Source: Streptomyces sp. WM6386
GTDB taxonomy: Bacteria > Actinomycetota > Actinomycetes > Streptomycetales > Streptomycetaceae
Reading direction: 5' to 3'
Assembly (NCBI RefSeq): GCF_000972385.1
Contig: NZ_JXTE01000028.1
Coordinates: 1-64,000 of the forward strand
DNA length: 64,000 bases
Shown here: in pieces, positions 44,024 through 51,422 of the stretch
Layout of the letters: each line of letters opens with the position of its first letter
How positions within the stretch are numbered: position 1 is the stretch's first letter
Program-made: the position numbers and the translations under genes
The notes under the pieces: model-generated
Told to the model about the DNA's origin: nothing
What the model saw: only the letters and a program-made list of their open reading frames with translations
Databases searched by the model: none

Positions 44024-45205
44024 ATGCCGCAGCGCGCTGCGACCATCGTCGGCGGCGGCATCGGCGGGCTCGCGGCGGCCATCGCCCTGCATCGCCGGGG
44101 CTGGCGTGTCGAGGTGCTGGAACGGGCTCCGGAGTTCGCCGAGATCGGCGCCGGCATCTCCCTGTGGCCGAACGCGCTGCGCGCGCTCGAGGTGCTCGGC
44201 CTGGCCGACGCCGTCTCGGCACTGGGCGCGGTCGAGGCCGCGGGTGGCGTACGCGACCTCCGGGGCCGGTGGCTCTCCCGTACGGACAACGCGGAACTGG
44301 CACGCCGCTTCGGCCACCCCCTGATGGTCCTGCACCGCGCCGACCTGTTGCGGGCGCTCACCCAGGCGCTGCCCGCCGACAGCCTGCGGCCGGGCAGCGA
44401 GGTGTCCGCGGTCCACGACGACGGCCACCGCCCGGTCGTAGATCACGGCGGGGGTCGGTCCCGGCCCGACCTCGTCATCGGCGCCGACGGGCTGCGCAGT
44501 GTGGTCCGGCGCGCCCTGTGGCCCGACGCGGCCGGACCCAGGTACGCCGGTTACACCGCCTGGCGCATGGTCACCGAGCCCCTCCCCCAGCCGCCCGCCG
44601 AGGGCGCGGCGACCTGGGGCCGCGGGGAGAGGTTCGGCTACACGGCGCTGCCGGGCGGGCGGATGTACTGCTTCGCGACCGCGTCGCTCCCGGCCGGAGC
44701 GGCCTCCGCCTCCTCCGAGTACGACGAACTGCTGCGCCGGTTCGGATCCTGGCCGGATCCCGTCCCCACCCTGCTGGCCGCCGTCCCCGCGGACGCTGTG
44801 CTCCGCCACGACCTGTACGACCTGCCGCCCCTGCCCTCCTTCGTACAGGGCCGCATCGCGCTGCTGGGCGACGCGGCCCATGCGATGACCCCCAACCTGG
44901 GCCAGGGCGCCTGCCAGGCGCTGGAGGACGCGGTCACCCTCGCGCACTGCCTCGACAGCACCCCGGACGTCACCGCCGCGCTCCGCTCGTACGACCTACT
45001 GCGCCGCCCGCGTACCCAGGCCATCACCCGCCGCTCCGCCCGGCTCGGTGCGCTCGGCCAACTGTCGTGGCCGCCGGCGGTGTTGCTGCGCGACACCGCC
45101 GCCCGGCTGACCCCGACGCGAGCGACCCTGCGTTCCATGACGCCAGTGCTCGGCTGGACCGCACCCGATGGCCCGACGACCGCGACACGGAGCGAGACCC
45201 ACTGA
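44024..45205 (+). CDS. FAD-dependent monooxygenase (PHBH/UbiH fold)
   Basis: A 393-residue class A flavoprotein monooxygenase. FAD motifs are VGGGIGGLAAAIALHRRGW (GxGxxG), LVIGADGLRSVVRR (DG motif) and LLGDAAHAMTPNLGQGACQA (GD motif). It probably hydroxylates or epoxidises an aromatic or unsaturated substrate; the substrate is unknown. GAGGA lies 5 nt before ATG 44024. The stop overlaps the next gene by 1 nt (TGATG), so the membrane partner is co-translated. Confidence 0.92.
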   Translation: MPQRAATIVGGGIGGLAAAIALHRRGWRVEVLERAPEFAEIGAGISLWPNALRALEVLGLADAVSALGAVEAAGGVRDLRGRWLSRTDNAELARRFGHPLMVLHRADLLRALTQALPADSLRPGSEVSAVHDDGHRPVVDHGGGRSRPDLVIGADGLRSVVRRALWPDAAGPRYAGYTAWRMVTEPLPQPPAEGAATWGRGERFGYTALPGGRMYCFATASLPAGAASASSEYDELLRRFGSWPDPVPTLLAAVPADAVLRHDLYDLPPLPSFVQGRIALLGDAAHAMTPNLGQGACQALEDAVTLAHCLDSTPDVTAALRSYDLLRRPRTQAITRRSARLGALGQLSWPPAVLLRDTAARLTPTRATLRSMTPVLGWTAPDGPTTATRSETH

Positions 45206-46743
45206 TGCCGGACTGGACCTATCACCCGCTGCGCCGGGCGGCCTCCGCAGTCCTCGGCCGACGCCGTTCACAGCGCACCGCACTGGGACTGCTCGCCCGG
45301 ATCGGCTCCCGTCCCGCCGGTGCGCGACTCATCGCCCGCGGGTTCGGCCACCGCCATCCGCCGCAGCAGCTCGCCGGCGACATCGTCGGCGTACCCGTGA
45401 CGGTCCGCCTCGGCATCTCCGTCCCGCCCTCGCTCGCCCGCGAAGCGGTACAGGCCATGCCCCCGCTCGGCGCCGGTGTCGTCGAGGTGGCGCCCGTCTC
45501 GGCGGCCGACGCGGAGACAGTACGCAAGGCCGCCGTCGGCCGCACGATCCCGCTGGTCGTCCGCGCCTGCGACCCCGAGGTCGAGGCCGCCCTCAAACCC
45601 CATGTCGACGGGTTCACCAGCGGCGACGACCCGCACCTGGTCCGCGTGTCCGACCCGTCGGTCACCGCCGCGGCCGCCGCGCTCGAGAAGCCGGGCACGG
45701 TCGTGCTCGCCCGGCCCGGGGTGCTCGTCGAGTCCGGACCCGGCTGGTTCGCCCGGGTCACCGAGGCAGCCACACCGACCGTGCCCGCTCCAGGCCTACG
45801 GGACGTCGGCCTCGATCCCCGCCGCTGGCCCGCCTGGTGGTGGGCGCTGCTCGTCGGGCTCGGGATGACGGGCGCCGGGCTCGGGGCCGCGGCGATCACC
45901 CTCGGGCCGGTACTGCTCTGGTACGACCACGACTACCTCGGCATGACGCTGCACGACCTGCACCACGCCAACCACCACCTCGTGCACTTCCTCCAGCACG
46001 ACCGGATCACCATGGCCGGCACGATGGTGGCGATCGGCGCCCTCTACACCGGCCTCGCCGCGGGCGGAATCAGACGCGGTTGGCCCTGGGCCCGCGAGGT
46101 GTATCTGCTCTCGGGGGCCGTCGGCTTCCCCACCCTGTTCTACTTCCTGGCCACCGGCTTCGTGGAACCCCTGCACACGGCCACCGCCCTCGTCCTGTTC
46201 CCGATGTTCGTGGCCGGGGTCCGCCGGACCCCGCACGCACCCCGCTGGCGCCTGGCTCCCGAAGGGCCGGAGCAGGAGCGCCGACGGGCGCTGACCGGCC
46301 AGCTTCTCCTGATCGTCACGGGAGCCGGGCTGTTCGTCGGCGGAGCCGTGATCTCCGTGGTCGGTCTGACCGGCGTCTTCGTGCCGACAGACCTGACGTT
46401 CCTGGGCACCGGCGCGCAAAAGCTGGAAGCCGTCAATCCCCGGCTCGTGCCGTTCATCGCCCACGACCGTGCGGGTTTCGGCGGCGCCCTGATGTCCGCG
46501 GCGGTGGCGATCCTCCTGCTCAGCGCGTGGGGCTGGCGGCGGGGTGAGGCCTGGGTGTTCTGGACCCTGGCCGCGGCGGCGACCGCCGGCTTCCTGCCCG
46601 CCGTCGTGGTCCACGCAGTGATCCACTACACCAGCTTCACCCACCTCGCACCGGTCTACATCGGCATCGCCCTGACCAGCACCGGGCTACTGCTGGCACG
46701 TCCGTATCTCTGCGCCAAGACGCCGACCCCGCTGAACGACTGA
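45205..46743 (+). CDS. Membrane protein with a DHODH-like N-terminal region
   Basis: A 512-residue protein with an unusual build. Residues about 60-190 resemble part of a flavin-binding TIM barrel of the dihydroorotate-dehydrogenase type (VPVTVRLGISVPPSLAREAV, then PLGAGVVEVAPVS). Residues about 205-505 hold seven to eight membrane helices with a His-rich loop (MTLHDLHHANHHLVHFLQHD) between the first two. The His cluster could bind metal or heme. I know no named family with certainty. Tight coupling to the monooxygenase suggests that the two act together, perhaps on a lipophilic substrate. Confidence 0.7.
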   Translation: MPDWTYHPLRRAASAVLGRRRSQRTALGLLARIGSRPAGARLIARGFGHRHPPQQLAGDIVGVPVTVRLGISVPPSLAREAVQAMPPLGAGVVEVAPVSAADAETVRKAAVGRTIPLVVRACDPEVEAALKPHVDGFTSGDDPHLVRVSDPSVTAAAAALEKPGTVVLARPGVLVESGPGWFARVTEAATPTVPAPGLRDVGLDPRRWPAWWWALLVGLGMTGAGLGAAAITLGPVLLWYDHDYLGMTLHDLHHANHHLVHFLQHDRITMAGTMVAIGALYTGLAAGGIRRGWPWAREVYLLSGAVGFPTLFYFLATGFVEPLHTATALVLFPMFVAGVRRTPHAPRWRLAPEGPEQERRRALTGQLLLIVTGAGLFVGGAVISVVGLTGVFVPTDLTFLGTGAQKLEAVNPRLVPFIAHDRAGFGGALMSAAVAILLLSAWGWRRGEAWVFWTLAAAATAGFLPAVVVHAVIHYTSFTHLAPVYIGIALTSTGLLLARPYLCAKTPTPLND

Positions 46744-46847
46744 CGGGCAGCCCCGGAGAGAAACCCGAGCGGCGCAAGTCACGCAGCGGAGACGGCACTT
46801 GAGCAATGGGGCAGCCAGCAGTCACCGTGGCAACATCGGCCGACGGC

Positions 46848-47984
46848 TCACGGGGTCTGCTTGCCCTGGGTGAACGCGGCGATCAGGCCCTGGGCCGTGT
46901 TGTTCTCGGAGTCGATGCTGTGGACCTCGGCACCTTCGAACATGGCGACCTCGGCGCTGCGGGGGAACATGGCCTGTTCGTACGCCGTGAGCGCGGCCTC
47001 GATGTCGTCGGGGTGCGCGGCGAGGGCCTTGCCGAGTTCGGCGCCGTCGAGCATGGCCAGGTTGGCTCCTTCGCCGTTCGGGGCCGCGAGGTGGGCGGCG
47101 TCACCGAGGAGGGTCACCCCCAGCGCCCGGTCCCACCGGTGTTCGGTGGGCAGGGTGTAGTGGGGGCGCAGGACCGGAGCGGTGTCGCCGTCGGTGATCA
47201 GTGCGGTCAGTTCGGGCGCCCAGCCGTCGAACTCCTGGGCGATCCGTGCGGCGGCCGCGGCGGCATCGGTGAAGTCGATGGCGGCGAACCACTCCTGCGG
47301 CCTGCTCAGCGCCACATAGGTGTGCAGGGTGTCGCCGCTTTCCCGGTGGCCGAAGATCTCCTTGCCCGGCGAAGGCGCCATCATCGAACCGCCGCCGACC
47401 GCTTTCGCGCAGGCGGGGTGCCGGGTGTCGGCGTCGAACAGGTAGGTCTCGACGAACGATGTCCCGACGTACTCGGGAGTGGCGCTGGACAGCAGCGGCC
47501 TCACCCGTGACCACGCGCCGTCCGCGCCGACCAGCAGAGTGGTGACGACGGTGGTGCCGTCCGCGAACGACACCTCGTGGCGGCCGTCGCCGAGGGCACG
47601 GGTGCCGTCGGCCTTGTGCCCCCACCAGACGGTGCCGGCCGGGAGTGAGTCGAGCAGGATCCGGCGCAGTTCGCTGCGCTGCACCTCGGGGCGTCCGCCG
47701 GTGCCGTCGTCACCCTCTTCGAAGAGGACGGTCCCGTCCCGGTCGAGGACCCGCATCGCCTGACGGCCCTCCAGGATGATGGCCCGGAACTCGTCCATCA
47801 GGCCGGCCGCCTCCAGGGCGAGCTGCCCGTTGTAGTCGTGGATGTCGAGCATCCCGCCCTGTATACGCGCCGATGGGGAGGACTCGGCCTCGTAGACCGA
47901 GACCGGGATGCCGTGGACGTGCAGGACACGGGCCAGCGTGAGTCCGCCGAGTCCGGCGCCGATGATCGTGACGGGTGTGTGCAT
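46848..47984 (-). CDS. TetX-like FAD-dependent monooxygenase
   Basis: A 378-residue flavoprotein monooxygenase. The FAD-binding motif is TIIGAGLGGLTLARVL. The segment ARIQGGMLDIHDYNGQLALE closely follows the TetX pattern ARIxGGxLDLHxxxGQ, and VTLLGDAAHLAAPNGEGANLA is the GD motif. Tetracycline destructases share this architecture, but many Streptomyces homologues act on other aromatic polyketides, so resistance is not proven. AAGGAG is 6 nt before ATG 47982-47984. Upstream lies an array of 11-bp-spaced repeats that may control it. Confidence 0.85.
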   Translation of the reverse strand: MHTPVTIIGAGLGGLTLARVLHVHGIPVSVYEAESSPSARIQGGMLDIHDYNGQLALEAAGLMDEFRAIILEGRQAMRVLDRDGTVLFEEGDDGTGGRPEVQRSELRRILLDSLPAGTVWWGHKADGTRALGDGRHEVSFADGTTVVTTLLVGADGAWSRVRPLLSSATPEYVGTSFVETYLFDADTRHPACAKAVGGGSMMAPSPGKEIFGHRESGDTLHTYVALSRPQEWFAAIDFTDAAAAAARIAQEFDGWAPELTALITDGDTAPVLRPHYTLPTEHRWDRALGVTLLGDAAHLAAPNGEGANLAMLDGAELGKALAAHPDDIEAALTAYEQAMFPRSAEVAMFEGAEVHSIDSENNTAQGLIAAFTQGKQTP

Positions 47985-48053
47985 GGTGGCTCCTTGGGAT
48001 CGGGCCGCCCGGTGGTCTCCGGCCGGCCTCCTCCGGAAAGATCCCAACGCCTA

Positions 48054-48102
48054 CCGACAAGCCACCGACATCGCACCAACAGCCCCCGACAACCGACCGA
48101 CA
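48054..48102 (-). promoter_or_regulatory. 11-bp-periodic direct-repeat array upstream of the TetX-like gene
   Basis: On the minus strand five hexamers, TGTCGG four times and TGTTGG once, start at intervals of 11, 10, 11 and 11 bp (plus-strand CCGACA/CCAACA at 48054, 48065, 48076, 48086, 48097). One-turn spacing of direct repeats is the hallmark of SARP-type or other head-to-tail binding activators. The array sits 70-118 bp upstream of the start codon, where a -35-overlapping activator site would be. Confidence 0.65.
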
Positions 48103-48255
48103 CCGCGCCGCTGATGATCGTGACAGAGGTCTGGCCCGCCGCTACGGGGGAGAGCGACGGGCCAGCACCTCCACAGTGCCACAGGCGCGCACGAGATGTG
48201 TGGTGTCACGGGAAAGCGGGACGCCGCTCCAGGGAGCCAGAAGGCCGGAAATACA

Positions 48256-48290
48256 CAGAGCCCGTCCCGGACGTACCGGGACGGGCTCTG
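48256..48290 (-). terminator. Intrinsic terminator of small RNA copy 2
   Basis: A perfect 15-bp stem (CAGAGCCCGTCCCGG and its complement) with a 5-nt loop, followed on the minus strand by TGTATTTCC. It starts 6 nt after the body, the same spacing as in copy 1. The stem sequence differs from copy 1 while pairing is fully kept. Confidence 0.85.
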
Positions 48291-48296
48291 TTGTCG

Positions 48297-48366
48297 AGCG
48301 CCGGGCAGGCCTTGCACCTGCATCTCCCCGCAGGAAGCGGGGCGTCTTTCCTTGGACCACCAACGC
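48297..48366 (-). ncRNA. tRNA-Gly(UCC)-like small RNA, copy 2
   Basis: A second copy of the 70-nt element, differing from copy 1 at only two positions. One (position 9) is unpaired in the cloverleaf; the other changes a D-stem G-U to G-C, so structure is kept. All features of copy 1 recur: 7-bp acceptor, U8, A14, G18-G19, anticodon UCC in a 7-nt loop with U33, T-loop with GUGC, and discriminator U. The 47-nt stretch from the body up to and including the -10 box is the same length as in copy 1 but only 31 of 47 positions match, and its hairpin is preserved by AAC/GUU and CC/GG pairs. Strong body conservation with free flanks argues for selection on the RNA. Confidence 0.75.
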
Positions 48367-48407
48367 ACAACCGGAAACCAGGAGTTCTGGCGACCAGCTC
48401 AAGATCA

Positions 48408-48413
48408 AGCATA
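48408..48413 (-). promoter_or_regulatory. -10 box of small RNA copy 2
   Basis: TATGCT on the minus strand, 42 nt upstream of the tRNA-like body, aligned with TAGAGT of copy 1. The predicted start is near 48401. Confidence 0.55.
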
Positions 48414-48458
48414 GCGGATACTCGACAGCCGGCAGACACGGGCGACCGCACCAAGCTG

Positions 48459-50174
48459 TCAGTCCTCCGCCGGGTGCACGTCCGTCACTTTGCCCTTGAT
48501 GTCGGTTTCCAGGTAGCCGGAACGGCTGTACTTGTCCGAGAGGTAGACGGACAGTCCGAACGAAGGGTTGAAGACGTCGGGTTGGCGCACCAGCACATAG
48601 CGGGTCTCGGGGTCCTTGACGTTCAGCTTCTTCTCTGCCTCTTCCAAGAGGGCGGGAATCCTGTCCCAGTTGAAGTCCTCGACGGCGAAGGGTTTGTCGC
48701 CACTCGGCAGGGTGCTGTCGATGATGCTCTTCTCCGCACCCGTGCCCGGGCGGTAGTCGTACGTCTCGAACGCGGAGTCGCTGCCGTCGACCATGATCCT
48801 GGCTGTCACGTAGTCGTCGTAGACGGAGAAATCACCGAACCTCTTCCGGCCGCTCTCCCTCTCCAATGCCTTGATGGCAATGCGGATGTTAGCCGGGGTG
48901 AGCATGCTCCCGGTCGTGGTCTCCTGCGAGTCCGATCCGGTGGAAGCCGAGTCCGACGTGGCCGTCGAGACTGACGTGGGTGTCGAGGACGACGAGGACG
49001 ACGAGGGCGTCGAGGGGCCGCCCGTGTTCAGGTCGGCGGTGCCGCCGTCCAGGGGCAGCAGCCACCACAGCAGGGCTACGGCGCCGACGAGCGAGGTTCC
49101 CGACAGGCTCAGCAGCAAGGGGCGGCCCGGGACGCGTCGGCGTGGCGGTCGGGTAGGAGCGATCACCGATTGAGGTGCTGTCGGTCCTGGGATCGGGTTG
49201 GCCGATGGAGGTCCGAAGGCGGCGGGAGTGGCAGGCGCGCCGGGGTACGAAGGGCCCGTGGGCGTGGACGGTGCCGCCAGGGGGTAGGAGGTGGGTTCGT
49301 CTCGCGGGGGCGTCGGGCCGGTCGTCGGCTCCGACTCGATCACGGCGAGTCTCCGGTCCAGGACAGCGGCGGACGCCCGCGCTGCCGGGTCCCGTACCAG
49401 CACGCTCATCAGGACGTCGCCGAGAAGACCGGCCCGCACCGGTGGCGGCACGTCCTCGTGGAGCACGGCGGCGAGGGTGGCCAGGGTGCTGCCCCGGCGC
49501 AGCGGGTGGTGGCCCTCGACCGCGTTGTAGAGCATCATCGCCAGGGACCACAGGTCGGACGCGGGTCCACCCTCGTGGCCCGAGATTCGTTCTGGCGCCA
49601 TGAAGTCGGGTGTGCCGATGATGGAGCCGGTGGCGGTGAGGCTGGTCGTCTCGCGGATCGCGGCGATGCCGAAGTCGGTGAGGACGGGGCGCCCGTCCGG
49701 CCGTAGCAGAACATTGGCGGGCTTGACGTCCCGGTGCTGGATTCCGGCGTCGTGCGCTGCGGTCAGCGCGGCCAGTACTCCGCGGCCGATCCGCGCCGCC
49801 TCGGCCGGGGGCATCGGCCCCTGGGCCAGCCGGTCGGCGAGCGAGCCGCCGCCGACCAGCTCCATCACGATCCACGGGTAGGTGCCCTCGCCGCCGTCGA
49901 CGATGTGGTGGATGGTGACGACGTTGGGATGGTCGATCCGGGCCAGGGCCCTGGCCTCGCGCAGCACGCGCTCACGCAGCATCCGTGCGGCCTCTGGGTC
50001 GTACTCGGCGAGATCGCGGTCCGGCGGGCGGACCTCCTTGATCGCCACCAGCCTGTGCAGGACCAGGTCTCTGGCCCGCCAGACCATGCCCATCCCGCCA
50101 CCGCCGAGGCGGGCCTCCAACTCGAAGCGCCCGTCGACAACTCGTCTGCCGGGACCTCCGTCTGCCTCACTCAT
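48459..50174 (-). CDS. Membrane-anchored Ser/Thr protein kinase (PknB/Hanks type)
   Basis: A 571-residue kinase. The catalytic domain covers about 14-270: glycine loop LGGGGMGMVW, Lys in HRLVAIKEV, HRDVKPANVLL, DFGIA, and APERISGHEGGPASDLWSLAMML. A proline-rich linker follows, then one membrane span near 345-368 (LLLSLSGTSLVGAVALLWWLL). An extracytoplasmic Ser/Thr-rich stalk leads to a sensor-like domain of about 150 residues without PASTA repeats. ATG 50172-50174 fits the family; ATG 50202 would add ten residues, and neither has a strong ribosome site. The ligand is unknown. Confidence 0.92.
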   Translation of the reverse strand: MSEADGGPGRRVVDGRFELEARLGGGGMGMVWRARDLVLHRLVAIKEVRPPDRDLAEYDPEAARMLRERVLREARALARIDHPNVVTIHHIVDGGEGTYPWIVMELVGGGSLADRLAQGPMPPAEAARIGRGVLAALTAAHDAGIQHRDVKPANVLLRPDGRPVLTDFGIAAIRETTSLTATGSIIGTPDFMAPERISGHEGGPASDLWSLAMMLYNAVEGHHPLRRGSTLATLAAVLHEDVPPPVRAGLLGDVLMSVLVRDPAARASAAVLDRRLAVIESEPTTGPTPPRDEPTSYPLAAPSTPTGPSYPGAPATPAAFGPPSANPIPGPTAPQSVIAPTRPPRRRVPGRPLLLSLSGTSLVGAVALLWWLLPLDGGTADLNTGGPSTPSSSSSSSTPTSVSTATSDSASTGSDSQETTTGSMLTPANIRIAIKALERESGRKRFGDFSVYDDYVTARIMVDGSDSAFETYDYRPGTGAEKSIIDSTLPSGDKPFAVEDFNWDRIPALLEEAEKKLNVKDPETRYVLVRQPDVFNPSFGLSVYLSDKYSRSGYLETDIKGKVTDVHPAED

Positions 50175-50310
50175 GGGCGGGAGCTTAGTTGGCGCCGCCG
50201 ACATCGTTCGACGGCCCCCAAGCGGCCGGTCCGGGGCGGTGTTCCTGCCGCGTCACCCGATGTACTACCAGCCTCCCCAACGGCCTTCGGACACGACTCC
50301 GTCGGTCATC

Positions 50311-51420
50311 TCAGTCGAACCGCAGGATGCGCGGGGCGAAGGTGCCCTCGGGGCCGTCGGCGCGGCCGACCGACCACACGGTCGACGTGCCCGGCACCGG
50401 TGCCAGCCGTAGCGTTCTGGAGTCTCCCTCCCCGGCCACCGCCGGTTCGCTGTATTCGGCGAACGACTGTCCGTTCCAGGAGAGGAAGTCCGGTCCGGGA
50501 ACCCACGGTGGAGTGCTGCCCGGCGGGCCCCACTTCTGCGAGCGGGCCACCGCGACCCAGCCCAGCTCGCCGGAGGTGGTGGGCGCGAGTGACGTGATGC
50601 CGCCGAAGTCGGTGGGCACGGTCACGTGGCTCCACTCGTGTCCGTCGAAGCGGACCAGCAGCGGCGGGATCGGCCGGCCCACCGGACCTCCGACGAACCC
50701 GGCCGTGCCACCTGCCCACACCTCCGTCGGCGAGACCGCCAGTACGCTGCCCACGGCCGAGCGCGGGAACCCGTCCACGATCGTCTGCTGCCACGTCTGC
50801 CCGTCCCAGTGCGACACCGCCGCACCCGAGCTGGTCTCGCCCGCGGCCCAGACGTCGTCCGCCGCCAGGATGTGCAGGCCGTACACGGCCCCCGGCGGCA
50901 CCGGTACGTCCCGCCAGCTCCGCCCGTCCCAGCGCAGCAGTGCCTGGGCGCCGTCCCGTGAGCCGATCAGCCAGGTCTCGCCGCCACCGGAGACGACCCG
51001 GGTCAGCAGGACACCACTCGGCGGCCGGCTCTCGCGCCAGGCAGTGCCGTTGTAGCGCAGCAGTCGCGCGCCGCCCGTCGAGTCGCGGCCGACGGCCCAG
51101 AGGGTGGTCGGTGAGGACGCGGCGACGGACAGGAATTCTCCCTGCCAGCCGATCCCGGGCAGGTTCTGGCGCTGCCAGGTGGTTCCGTCCCAGCGCAGCA
51201 CCAGCGGGAAGCCCGGCGCCTCGCGGCCGACGGCGTCGGCACCGACCACCCAGGCCCGCTCCGGCCCGAGCGCCACGGCCTCGTTGAGTCCGGCCTGTGG
51301 GCGTACCTGTGCCGGGACGGGAATGTGTCGCCAGGACCGGGTTTCCGCCGCGGCCGTGGTCATGAAGGTGATGATGGTCAGGGCGACGACGAGAGCCGCG
51401 ACGAGAAGTCTGCGTGCCAT
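50311..51420 (-). CDS. Secreted beta-propeller protein, paralogue 1
   Basis: A 369-residue exported protein with signal peptide ARRLLVAALVVALTIITFMT. It has about six repeats of the type W-D-G-x-x-W...(D/A)W-A-(V/A)-G, such as VLRWDGTTWQRQNLPG, LLRYNGTAWRESR and VSHWDGQTWQQ. The repeats suggest a six- or seven-bladed propeller of unknown ligand. GGGAGG lies 7 nt upstream of the ATG. It follows its paralogue by 2 nt, so the pair is an operon. The Ser/Thr kinase gene lies downstream on the same strand. Confidence 0.78.
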   Translation of the reverse strand: MARRLLVAALVVALTIITFMTTAAAETRSWRHIPVPAQVRPQAGLNEAVALGPERAWVVGADAVGREAPGFPLVLRWDGTTWQRQNLPGIGWQGEFLSVAASSPTTLWAVGRDSTGGARLLRYNGTAWRESRPPSGVLLTRVVSGGGETWLIGSRDGAQALLRWDGRSWRDVPVPPGAVYGLHILAADDVWAAGETSSGAAVSHWDGQTWQQTIVDGFPRSAVGSVLAVSPTEVWAGGTAGFVGGPVGRPIPPLLVRFDGHEWSHVTVPTDFGGITSLAPTTSGELGWVAVARSQKWGPPGSTPPWVPGPDFLSWNGQSFAEYSEPAVAGEGDSRTLRLAPVPGTSTVWSVGRADGPEGTFAPRILRFD

Positions 51421-51422
51421 GG

